Position numbers and translations under genes: made by a program. From contig JAQGEQ010000232.1 in NCBI GenBank assembly GCA_034620365.1, forward strand, positions 372,001-436,000: a stretch of DNA of 64,000 bases, written 5' to 3'. The stretch comes from Pegea sp. RAD2-039. Lineage: Eukaryota; Chordata; Thaliacea; Salpida; Salpidae. Under the pieces are notes generated by a model that worked only from the letters and a program-made list of their open reading frames with translations, did not search any database and had not been told where the DNA came from. Below are positions 11,500-24,500 of this stretch, piece after piece (the first letter of the stretch is position 1; each line of letters opens with the position of its first letter).

Positions 11500-13800
11500 G
11501 CAGTTTTGTTTTGATGTAAATAAACAATTTGAAAAACTTTTTTTAATAAGGCTCAAACTTGCTGAAGTAAATACAAAAAAAAACAGTTTTGAAACACTAA
11601 GTAGAAGTGTTTGATTTATCTTTCCTGATATCAAATTAACATTAACCAAAAAAATGTTGATGAAATGTTTTTTGAACTTACATCTTAACTAAAAGGTCTT
11701 ATTTTGAATTTATAAAGTAGATTTAAATTCTTGCAAACAATTGTTCTAAGTATTAAATAGAAAACGATTGTTTGAACAGATCTCAAAAAAAAAACGTTTT
11801 GCTTCAGTAGCAAAAAATAATATCTCCATCAAAAGTAACAAGATTATGGTTACACTTTTCATATTTTAAAATTTAGGCAGCTTATTATCAAGTTTTACTA
11901 TAAGTGTTGTAAGCTCAAAAAGTAAAGGTAAATAAAATATGACAAAATATTAAAAGCTCTGTACGGTGTATTACTAGAAACAACAAAAGTATTTCATTTT
12001 AATAAACAAAAAAAAATAATTTGAAGAATACGAGAAAGACTTTGTAAAGTTAGTTGTTATTACATGAAAACCGAAAATTCTTTGAATAAATTAGAAAAAA
12101 AAAAGAATTTATTTCAAAATTTAACTAAAAGCTTTCCAATTAACCTTTAGCTATTGAAGTAATATTAATCATTTTATTCAAGAAAGATATAATTTTTCAA
12201 AATTAATTTGTTTGAAAATCTACAAAATATTTTCAAACTTTCAACTTAATATTCAGTTTGTTTTATTTCCAAATAAATCAAAGATATATGTGAGACTGTT
12301 TTTTAAGTTTTTATTTCAAAGATTAAATTCTCTTATTTGAAGTAATGTTCACAACTAGAAGACTAAAAATACCAAGTTATTTTTATAATGCTTGAGGCAT
12401 TAAATTTTAGTTTAGTAACTTTTTAAGTTACTTTATAAAACGTTTTCAAAACTTAAAGTATAAGTTAAAATATAACTGCTATAAAACGGGTTAGGGTTAA
12501 TTGTATATATAACTTAAGATTTGATTATGAAAGTTAAATTATTTGTGAAATAATAAATTACTAAAGATTTGTGTTTCAAATTATATTTTCATGAAATTTA
12601 TAATAAAATATTTCAGATATAAAACTGAAAACTGATTTTGAGGAAATAAAAACTTTTTTTTACTTTTGTTTATAAATAAATCAAAACTTATCACAATAGT
12701 ATATCCAAACATGAATGTTAGTCAAGTTTATTTTTTTATTTAAAATCAGACATATAGGAAACAAATAACTCACATTAAACAATTGTGACTAATTGTTTCT
12801 TTCAATCAACAACAACAAAAACTTTGGTTATCAAAACATAAATTATTCTTTAAAAGCATTTTAATATTTCCAATATAGCCAATTCAATAGTTACAGCAAT
12901 GAATAAAGTTATATGGTACTTTGATAAGTTTATTGTTGATAAAATCATTAATAATTAAGCATAACTGGAAAGGTTATAACGATTTATTTTATTGATGGTG
13001 GCCACTTTTCTATTACTTTTTGATTTAAGACTCATACTAACAACAAGACAGCCGAAATAATTTATTATTCTTATTAAGTCGTTAAAGCTATTGGCTTAAA
13101 GAAATAATTTTCTTTCATTTAAAACATTAATTACATTTTGTTCAAACTAAAAGAATCAAAACTTACTTTAATATCGTAGAAAAGTTAAAAATAGTTCAAG
13201 AAAAATGATTTGCTTCACTTAAAAAGTAGAATTCTTATGAGATGATAAAAACGTGACAAGCTTAAGTTACAAGCTTGAAAAATTATCATTAAGCTTAATA
13301 TGACATCTCTTTACTTATATAAATATTTCTTATGAATATCTTAAATTCGATCTCTGTAAAGATCAACTTAAGTAAATATTTTAACCTCATTCAACTTCGT
13401 ATACTCTGTGTATTCACGAAAACACTTAAGTTATTTAAAGCGATTTATTCTAAACTAGAAAGGCTTTCATTTTTTCTCCTTACAATTCTGATAAAGAATC
13501 TTTTTCTAATTAAACATTAAAAATTTATTTCTAAAACTAATTGGTTTTAGTATTTTCATTAATTAAAAAAATTAAGAAAATTTTATTATTAATTTGCATT
13601 TTTTTAATATCTAATTCTTTTTAAAATATTATTTTATCAAATTTTTATTTAAGTTAAATTTGAAGTTTAAACCGATTTTAATTAATACAATTAAATCTTT
13701 ATCCGTTTAATTAGATTATAAAACGATTGATCAGATAAATAATCTAACCTAATGTAAACAATAACTTTCACAAGTTTAATTATTAGATCAAGTTAAAATT
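11500..13800. other. AT-rich intergenic DNA, no gene seen
   Basis: Low-complexity A/T-rich sequence without coding exons, RNA genes or repeats that I can support. Confidence 0.6.
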
Positions 13801-13814
13801 TCTCTGTTTGCAAT

Positions 13815-13995
13815 TGAACTTGTGCTAAAGCTGCGTTAGTTTTGTCGCAAGGTGGCGTACTTGCTACAAGTCTTTCTTACGTAGCAAACGCGAAAATGTT
13901 CAGTCAACCGTATCAATGTGAGGTTTTGTTTATGCTGAATTCAGTTTGACCTATTTACGTTGTACTTCGCGGCGAGCTTTAGTAGGTTTGATTGT
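13815..13995. promoter_or_regulatory. GC/CpG-richer island upstream of KDM3
   Basis: About 180 bases stand out from the A/T-rich surroundings by many CpG dinucleotides and short GC-rich words such as TCGCGGCGAGC. It lies about 1.6 kb before the first KDM3 coding exon. It could be the promoter or first non-coding exon of KDM3. I see no TATA box, and the function is inferred from composition and position only. Confidence 0.3.
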
Positions 13996-15570
13996 CGTGT
14001 TTGATAATGAGAATTATTCATACTATTTTTATTTTTGTTAAAGAAAAGATGATTAAAAAACGATTACAAGCGTTTATTGGCGTATAGAAGTTTTTTTTTA
14101 AGATCCTTATCAGCTTTTGATGAACTTGTCGAAAATAGTTTTAAAAATAGAATCACAAATTTACGAATAAATAAATTTATTTTATCAGTAAAACGTGCTA
14201 GGTGAATAATTATTTTTAAACTTAATTTTATTTACAAGTTTTCTTTATAGACTTATAATTTTTAAATAATTATTTCCTTTATTGTTAAAAATAACTTAGA
14301 ATACTAAAACAAGCAAAAGCAGTTCTATACAATTAAAAATATCTTTTTATTGATTTAAACTTTTGATATTTTAATTTATTTATTTTCTTAGTTAGGTATT
14401 TTTTCTACCTTTTTTTGTTTTCATGTTTTTTTTTAGAGTCATAAAAACAAATTTAGAGAAATATAAAAAGTTTCATATTTTGTTCATCATTATTTCTCTA
14501 CCTGAGGCTGAAATCTGATACTAACCACAAAATAAAGCTTTAAACTGATATTTTATAAAAAAAAACTTTCAACAAAATATATTTTGGTAGTGAAGTTTTA
14601 GTTTGTTATTTTTGTTATTCAAATGTTTATATTTTTTTTGACTATTTTATAAATTGATAATTATATAAATGATGTTTATTTTTATTATAAGTATATTTTT
14701 CTAATTTTATCAGCTATTTTTTTAGACTTCTTATTTTTATGTTTTCATTTGATAAAGTTATATGATAAAGAAAAAAAAATTACATGGTTTGATAAAAAAA
14801 GAAATTGATTTTGTTAATACTTGTATATGAGATTTTATGAATTTGCTATTTTTATATTAGCAATTTACTTTTTACTTTAATAAGTTTATTTAACAATTAA
14901 GCTAAATTTATAAAATCAAATCTTTTATCAAGATTTTTAGTAAAAAATTCTTTAAAATTGAAATGTAAACATAATTTAAGTATTATCTAAAAGTAATTTT
15001 ATTTTTTTCTAAGAATAACTCATAAATCATTTAGAGTATTACAATATCAATTTCTATTACTAATTACTACATTTATTGATTACAAAATATTAATTAGATT
15101 TTTTAAGTGTTCAATTCAAATAATATCCTTGAAAACTAACTTTTGAAGATAAAGTATGTTTTATAATAAATATAATAAATGAAATATTGTTTTTCTACTA
15201 AGTTTATATATACTTTATTTAATAATTGAATTAATATTAAATATCATTTAATAGATTTTTTGTTAATTAAATATATAATATGTATGGATTTAGTTTTTAT
15301 AGTTAAAATTAAACTATAAACTTTAATAAAATTTGATGATATTATATTTAAGATGTTTATATAATATTTTTCAATGAAAATTTAGAAATGAGTTATTGTG
15401 TAAAAAAGTTCTTATTTTTATTTCAGATAAAATTTGATGTAATTTGATAATAACAAAATAAATTTATTTTTAATTATTATATATTTATATATTCTCATTA
15501 ATCTAATTAACAATATTTTCTAAAGATCTTTTTAGAGATTCAAAACTTAAGAATCATAGATCTCTTTATT

Positions 15571-18500
15571 ATGATTTTAAGTGATGAGATTATAATAAGA
15601 ACTGAATCTGTTGGCAAAAAGCTGTTATTAGCTAAAAGTGACTCTGAAAAGATCTCATTAGCATCTCTTCAGTCTGTCTGGTCCAGTGCTGTCATCAAAT
15701 GTGTCTTTGAAGATGAAGAACAGGTTAGTTTGTTGTTTAATTATTCTTTATAAATTTGTTGAGTAAAACTTTTTAGTGGTTTTTCTTTTAGAACTTGTAG
15801 TTATTTCAATATTTACACAAAGCAATTTTGTAAAATGTTTTTGAACTGTTTGTTGTAGTCTTATTTTCATTCTTTATTTTTTAAAATAAAAGTCAAATTT
15901 TTTAAAAACAAAACAAATTTTCCTTATTATTGTTCAGTTTAAATATTTTTATAGTAATTGTTTATTAGTAAAAATAATTATTAGATTAGTTAACAAATTA
16001 TTAGTTAGTTTCACTCAAACATTTTTAGCTTTTTCTGATAACATTTTCTATAAATGGTAGAAATGAAATATTTTAACTTTTTTTTTTATCTCAAAGTTGA
16101 TGATAAATTTTGGTTTATTATAATAATTTTCATTTCTAAAGATTTGAAATTTTATTTTTAGATACTTAAATAAGACTGTTTTAAATTTACAAGGTCAGAA
16201 AATATAATAAAGTCAAAAAAATTAATCATTAAATTGTGAAAATACTTCTATAAGTTGGTGATCTTATAAATTATTGACATTTCTTTTTATCATGAATCTT
16301 TTTTTGATATTCTTTGTAAAAACATCATATAAACTGTTTAGTTTATGAAAATATTATTTATTGTCTTAAAGTAAGACAGAGTTTCTTTAATTTTAATGAT
16401 TTAATGTTTAATATAAAGTAGTTTATTGATTTTATTTATTTGATAAACAAAATCATTGTTTTGAAAAAAAAGTTATTTTCATTCAGTCTTTCTTATTTTG
16501 TTTGTAATTCAAATATGTTTAAATTGTGGTATTCTAAAAGTTTGTTTTTAAACTTAACCAACTACAAACTAAAAGAAATATCTTCTTATAAGCAAGATGT
16601 ACTATAGAAAAAGTTGGAATCATAAATTAAAGTTTGTTTAAGAAATTTTAAAGCTATGAAATCAGTTGGTGTACTTAAAACAACATAACCACTCACTAAA
16701 ATTTTAATTGTTGTTGGCTAATTTACTGATCAAACTATTGTGTTAACTTTATAATTTCCTGCTAAAACTATAGCAGCTTTTACAATATTAGTTTTAGCAA
16801 ATAATATTTTATCACCTTATAAATCAATATTTCTCTTTCTTCTAAAATAATAACATTTCAAAGAAATTTTTTCTGATTTTAAAGTTACTGAAAGTTCTTT
16901 TCAATCTTTTTTTTTTATGCTTTTAATAAAAAGTTTATTTGTTCAAGCTGTATGCTATTAAATTAACCTTTTATTCCTCTAATATATGCACCATCATTCA
17001 TCATGAATTTATTTATTTACTTAACTTACAAAAACTATGCTGAGATGCTTCAATCTCTTACCAGATTTTCAAATTTGAACAACTTTAATTTTGACTTGCT
17101 ACAAATATCTAACAACAAAAATTATTTATTTTGTTACAATTCTAAAATTTTTAGTAATTATTCAATCATTAATCTCTAACAACACTTGCTATAATTGTCT
17201 CTCTTAGAAACTAAACTTGCTCTTACACTTTTGTCAACTATTGTGTTTCTTTTAAGTGTACTTACCACACAGACAAAACCATCTCTAAACTTTTACGTCA
17301 TTAACATTTTTTGCTCTAACTTTAACAGTTCAGTTAGAATACTTCAAAAATGTTTCTTAAATTTAAAGCTGAATAAATGTAATCTTCAATTTGAACAAAC
17401 ATTTTACTTTATCTACGTTTTTTTCTTTACAAACTTTTCTTGTGATGGCTATTTAGGGATTTTATACAAACAAATTACACTAAAAAACTCACATACATCA
17501 AAAATATCAAATATTTATTTTTGTAAACAACTTTTTACATTGAAATAAACCTCAACTCTTTCATACAACCAAAAGTTGTTCATCTTCAACATTGTATAGC
17601 TTAGTCCTAATAATTTTGTGATAGAACTTTTCATAAAAGACATATGCTGAATACATATGAACTATTAACCATATGTTTCAATTCTAAAAATAGATTTTTC
17701 TACCACTGTTATTAACTGAGTACAGTGTTATTTTGAAAACTTCAAATATTATCAATTGTTCAAATACTACTTTCAAGAAATTAGTAATTTAGTAAAATAC
17801 TTTTTTATCTTTTTGTTTCTTATCTCAAAACAGGAAGTGTAGTAATACTACCTTTCAAACTTTTTGATTTCTTTTAAAGCTTTTAAAACTGATTATTTTG
17901 TCATTCACTTTACTTTTAGCTACTTTCAATATACACAGCAGTTTTTAGTTGTAAACAAATCGTCATGCTGTTTAAGAAACAATATTTCTATTTATTTATT
18001 TGTATACAGCAGCAAAAAGTTTTCTGATTTCATAAAACTGATTACTTGTAATTAAACTTTTTCAACTTTTTCAATTTATTTCAGATAATAATTATGAATT
18101 TGAGCAAAAAAATGTTCTAATTTTAATAAATTTTAATTTTAATTTTAATTTTACATCTTAAAATAAAGTTGAAAATATTCCACTTGCTTATACCTGTTAT
18201 TATAGCCAATAAAACTTCCAATTTTCAGTAAAAATAGTGAAAAGAACCTTTTTTTTCGCAAATATTCTTTAAAATGAACTTTTAAATACTTGTTTTTATG
18301 GTAAATTGAAGAAATTCTAGCTTATTCTAATAACTAGTTAGCTAATAATTAGAATAATCAAGTATCTATTAGTTAATGATTGAAAATAATTTTGTTGAGT
18401 AACTTGTTATGTTCAAAGCTTTCTTGTTTAAAGACGTTCCTTTTATACAAACTTCTGTTGTTGTTTGCCACTGAAGTGCAGTCAAGCGTGAAACCATTCA

Positions 18501-21500
18501 ATGATTTTCAATTGAAAGTTATGATTTAACTAATTTCTCGTTGCTCCTGGTAACTAATCAAAACCCTAATTCAAATCATATTTATTTACAAATTCTTTTA
18601 GCTGTCATAAAACCAACATGATAACTGTAAACAACCATCAACTAATTGTTTGTAGTTTTTTGTTGAATGGGTCAAACCATCAAATCAAGTATCAGATTGG
18701 TTAGACACCAACGAGTATGGTCACGTGTTTATCGAAGGGACTCTGATATCAGCAAAACATCCAATCAGTCATCTCCCAGAGCCAGCATTGGTTAGTTGAT
18801 CCCTTCAAATGTGTCTTTTAATACAATAGTCTTTATAATTAGGAGTTTTCGAATCTTAAAGGCTGTTTTGATCTTGAAAATCATTCAATTATTCAATTTA
18901 TGAGTGATCTGACGATGTAAGTTAATTTATCTCTTCTCTGATTGGTTAATCAAAAATCTTCATCAACAGATCATCACAACCAACTGGCGAACTAAATATC
19001 ATCACAAAAGTAAGTAAACTTTCCCTCTCTCTACTTTTCATTTCTTCTTTAAACGCCACGTAATCGCGTAATCACCATGACAACTGATTTAGGAATCAGC
19101 TATTAACACATGGTTACGTGATGCCAGTCATTTTCAAAAACCGCTCAACATCTGGCTTTCTTTCAATCGAACTCAACGTATTCTACTCAACGGTAAAGCG
19201 CTGTTCACTGAAGCGTGACGCGTTGACGTCATCAGCGCTTTTGCAGACATCTTCAAAGTGGATGGCAACCGGATTCGGGTCTATTCTCCTGATAGCTCCC
19301 ATCGATCCATTACAGCTCTCATCATCTCCAGACTCAAAAACAAACATTTAAAAGTGCTTACCGACGAGGTGATGACGTCACACTGCTTGCGACGATGACG
19401 TCATCGCTTCTTTGCGCAGGTGCTCACTGAGACGAGGGTGAATCCTTCAATGATTCAAGTAGAGTTCATCAGAGGTGATGACGTCATCAACGAGATCTTG
19501 AGCGGTCGAGCTGTCAGCCAATTAGTAGCTCGTGTTCGACAGAGACCGACGCGCGACAAACGAACTATGGTGAGTATGACGTCACACACAACTACGTCAC
19601 TTAGTGGTGAGCGATGTTACGCTTGGGTAAGTTCGAATGCATGGCGTAGTGAAGCGAAACCGTTTACAAAAGGTGCGCCCTTATCTCGTCGACTTGCTGT
19701 CGCTAGGGTTGTCATGGCAACCGATCTATTCTAATCGATCGCGTTTAACTCCAAAACCCCTTTTTTACTCGAAATTTTTTTTCTTATCGATTTTTTGGTC
19801 TGAAATTTTGTGACGTCATCAAATCAGGTGGTTGAATCTGTATGAATTTCAGGAGAGCTTCAGTAAGAGTTTGAAGGAGAGATTACGAGATCAAGAAAGT
19901 ATTTTGTCTTCTCGAAAAAATCTGTCGTCGGTGGTAAAAAGCAAACGAGGAAAACGGAAAAAAGCGGAATTGAAAATTTCAGCTGGTTGGTACTGGTTGC
20001 TAATGGTTGTTGGTGGTTGCTAATGGTTGTTGGTGGTTGCTAGTGGTTGTTGCTGATTGCTAGTGGTTACTACTGGTTGCTAGTGGTTGTTGCTGGTTGT
20101 TAATGGTTGGTACTGGTTGCTAGTGGTTGTTGCTGGTTGCTAGTGGTTGTTGCTGGTTGCTAGTGGTTGTTGCTGGTTGCTAGTGGTTGGTACTGGTTGT
20201 TGCTGGTTGTTGCTGGTTGCTAGTGGTTACTACTGGTTGCTAGTGGTTGTTGCTAGTGGTTGTTGCTAGTGGTTGTTGCTAGTGGTTGTTGCTAGTGGTT
20301 GTTGCTGATTGCTAGTGGTTGTTGCTGGTTTCTAGTGGTTGTTGCTGGTTGCTAGTGGTTGTTACTGGTTGTTAATGGCTATTGCTGGTTACTAGTGGTT
20401 GTTGCTGGTTGCTAGTGGTTGTTGCTGGTTGCTAGTGGTTGTTGCTGGTTGCTAGTGGTTACTACTGGTTGCTAGTGGTTGTTGCTGGTTGCTAGTGGTT
20501 GGTACTGGTTGCTAATGGTTGTTGCTGGCTGCTAGTGGTTGGTACTGGTTGCTAATGGTTGGTACTGGTTGCTAGTGGTTGTTGCTGGTGGTTGCTAATG
20601 GTTGTTTCTGGTTGCTAACTACTGTTTCTGGTTGTAAATAGTTTTAATTTTGTTACAGATGATGTTGTACAAACTCCTTTACATATTTTACCTTCTAATA
20701 ACCTCCCAGATGTAATCCCTCCATGTACTACATCAATTCCACCTTTAAGTCTTCAAACAACACCAAAATCTCGAAATCCAAGATCAACTATCCCCTCTTC
20801 TTCTTCATCTACACCAGATCTTTATTGTAATGAGAATTTCAAAGCTTCATCGCCATCATTAACAACTCCAAATACTCCTGAAGACGAAGTTGCTCAAACA
20901 CTCCTAACTCTTTCATCACAACCTGTTCTTATTTCAAACCTTGTGACGTCATCTCATACATCACAAGTTGTGTCGATGACGTCATCACCGGCCGCCTGCA
21001 ACCGCTTTTCCACTTCTACTTCTATTGGTGAGTTCTCTGTTTGCAGCTTTCTACTGCCCTCGCGTGCTTGTGATGTCACCACTAGTAGCGCTGTTTCTCG
21101 CTCAATCGTTTATTTATTGTGAATTGAAACGCGCTTTTGTGCGCTTGTTTGTTTGTGACGTCATTTCGACGAGGTTTTGATGAACGTTGAAATCGATGAA
21201 AATAAGAAGTCAGATAGTTAGTATGACGTCATCGTCGTCGTCGGTGGCGGCGATGATTTGTTGTTGTGATGCAAGTCAACTAGTTGCAGATATATTTCGT
21301 TGGTCGCATATGCGTCATTGTAGCAGCGACTTCTACTGTAAACGACATTTTATGGTCTCACCAACAACCCCCCCCCCCCTCTCCTCCCTCTCTCGCTTTC
21401 ATCTCTTTTTTTTTGTTTTCTTTTCAAGTTGTTTTCTGAACGAAAGTTTGATTTCAGATTCATTGAAATTAACCAATCAAAGTTATTACCAAGTTTAAAA

Positions 21501-24500
21501 ACTAATCACTGGAACCAGTTTACAAACCAGCAAACCAATTAAGCGACCAGCAAACTAATTAAGCGACCAGCAAACTAATTAAACGACCAGCAAACCAGTA
21601 AACCAATTAAGCGACCAGCAAACCAGTTAAGCGACCAGCAAACTAATTAAGCAAACCAGTAAACCAATTAAGCGACCAGCAAACCAATTAAGCGACCAGC
21701 AAACTAATTAAGCGACCAGCAAACCAATTAAACGACCAGCAAACCAGTAAACCAATTAAGCGACCAGAAAACCAATTAAGCGACCAGCAAACTAATTAAG
21801 CGACCAGCAAACTAATTAAGCGACCAGTAAACCAATTAAGCGACCAGCAAACTAATTAAGCGACCAGCAAACCAGTTAAGCGACCAGCAAACTAATTAAA
21901 CGACCAGCAAACCAATTAAGCGACCAGCAAACTAATTAAGCGACCAGCAAACCAATTAAGCGACCAGCAAACCAGTAAACCAATTAAGCGACCAGCAAAC
22001 TAATTAAGCGACCAGCAAACCAATTAAGCGACCAGCAAACCAATTAAGCGACCAGCAAACCAATTAAGCGACCAGCAAACCAGTAAACCAATTAAGCGAC
22101 CAGCAAACTAATTAAGCGACCAGCAAACCAATTAAGCGACCAGCAAACTAATTAAACGACCAGCTGTTCAACTATTCAAACCATTAGCAACTTGCCTTCT
22201 AACGAGCTCTTTGAATTTGTTGAAATATTTCGACCTTATTGATTATTATTTTGAACTTTTTCTCTGCTTTTCTCTTTCTTCAAATCCCCAATTAAAAGCT
22301 TGCTTTTCACCCACGTGACTATCAAAGGTCATGCTTGATTGACTTTACAATAATAAACATCAACCAGCGTTCATGACGTCATCGAAGCCTTCTTCAGTCA
22401 CTAACTGATCACTTCTCACCACTCAACTGAAAACTTTTATTGATTCGTCAATTTTTCTCGTACCCACTCCAATAACTTCCCTGATTACATCCATCACTTC
22501 ATCCTGCAAATAATTACTTCATCTGCATCCTTTTTCACCTCTATTTGTCCACGTTTCGTCATTATCAAGTCATCTGATCGCGCGTATCTGCCTCTTTTTG
22601 TCTGACGTCATCACCGCTTTGTGACGTCACTTTTCACGCTGGCAATCACGTGATGAGTCTACTATTTAGCCAGCAAATCTTAAAATGTTGGTTTCCGAGA
22701 TTGCTTCGAATCTGGCGTCGATGACGTCATCATGTCTTATTGTGGTGGTTTCCATGGCAATTGAATGTCGCACAAGGTCATTAGGTTGGCATGGTAACCC
22801 GATGTGGCTTCCACCTAAGCCACTAATCGCGAAACTGAAGCCCGCTGTCGCTTCACAATCGTCTTATTTCACAACTGCACTGACCTTTGAACCTTCGCCC
22901 GTGCGCGCGCGCATGCACACACGTGATCGCTGAGACGAGATGCCCAAGGCTCCACGCGATTCAATTTATTTTTAGCGGTTAGCAACTAGAAATCGAAGTT
23001 GGAATCAAATCGCTGGTGCTACGTCATAAACGCGATTGAAGCTGCTGTTCAGTGTTATCTCAGTCTATTCATCATGTTACTGTGTCGCGCTTTCTTCTCA
23101 TATAGAGAGAAAAGCCAGAAAAAATGACGTCACGTGCGCGCGCGATTTGCATGCTGATTGGTGTAAGGGAAACGAAATAGCGTTTGTTCTTTTCTCTTTC
23201 TTCTCTTCTCTCTTTGTTCAGTCGGCGTGGTAGGTTTTTATGTTGCCTACAGCTTTTCATTCTCAGTTTAGCTAGCTGCTGCTAGCATTGTCCGCCATCT
23301 TTAACGCTTTTGTTTGATATCGGCAAAATATGGCGGCCATGGCGGGCTTTTAAGTGCCTAAAGTCGGGGAAGCTTATTTTTTAATTTGAGGTGATTTGAA
23401 AGTCATTTTCAGTCGATTTTTAAAGAGAGTTTTGCAAAGTATTGAATATTGAAAGGTTGCTTGAAGGTTTTTTGTTCATTTCAAACTGACTTTTATTAGT
23501 TTTTTGAGTTTAAACAGTAAATTTAAAAGTTAATGAAGTGACAGTTGTAATTTTCAACTTCAGCAAATACAGCTTTTCGAAAATCTCTTTTTTAAGAAAT
23601 AAAAAAATTAGTCAAGTTTGAAAATTGTTCACAAAATTTCATTTAAACAGCGCATTTGTCGGTTACATTAAAAATCCGCTACAAAATTGCTGATTATGTG
23701 TTTGAAGAGAGATTAGGACATGAAAATTTACAATTAATTAATTTTGTAATTAATTATCAGATTTAAAATCTTTCTCTAACTGATGAAGAAAAATAAGGAA
23801 AATTCAATTGGAGTTGATATCATTAAATTAGTGTCCCAAGAGTCTTTTAAGATCTAATTATGATTCAGCTTCTTCTTATTTCCCACAATTACGAATACTT
23901 TTGTTGTCTGCTTCACTTTCCTCATCTCAATTTCCAATTTCTTGATTTCACAAGCAACTAAGTAATCATTTAGAAGTCAATTTGTTTTAAACACTTTTTA
24001 AAGACAGAAGTGGCAAAATATTTAATGAAATATATTTATTTATTCACATCTATTAAAAAAATCCTTTTTTTTTACAAAAAACCTTTTCAAAAACAATCTC
24101 AACTTTTTCTTCTATGTTCCTTTTATTTGCAAAACTAGTTTTTCAAGCAAGAAAAAGGTTTTTTGAGAGAGTATATCACATACGTCATCATCTAACCCAT
24201 AAGATCTGATGATATTCAATCCATCGTTCATTCGTTGTTGGTTATCAACTTGTTTCAGAGTATTTTTTGCTGAAATATCTGAACAATTGCATGATTTGAA
24301 ATGTTTTTAAGAAGATTTTTTGCTTAATTTGTTTCTTACACAAGCAACATGCTTTGTCAGATTCAATTAACTTTTCAAATATCGTTTAAAATTCTTTTTT
24401 ATTTTCAATTTTCTTCAAATTAGTGTTGGGTTAGGAGAAAGTAGTTTCTGACTTTTGCAAATTTTAAAGAATTTTTTTTTGATTATTTTCAAATTGAATT

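Noticed and set aside
17195-17548. 117-codon open stretch in KDM3 intron 1
   Set aside because: It has no normal ATG, biased Phe/Leu/Asn/Lys composition as expected from AT-rich DNA, and no supporting signals.
19420-21498. Read-through ORFs beyond KDM3 exon 7 and at 21187-21498
   Set aside because: The exon 7 ORF runs past a good donor (GTGAGT at 19570). The 21187 ORF lies in intron 9 and resembles no KDM3 segment; joining exon 9 to exon 10 keeps frame without it.
23036-23260. Two overlapping short ORFs on opposite strands in the CpG-rich patch
   Set aside because: Their openness is explained by GC-rich sequence with few stops, and neither has conserved features.
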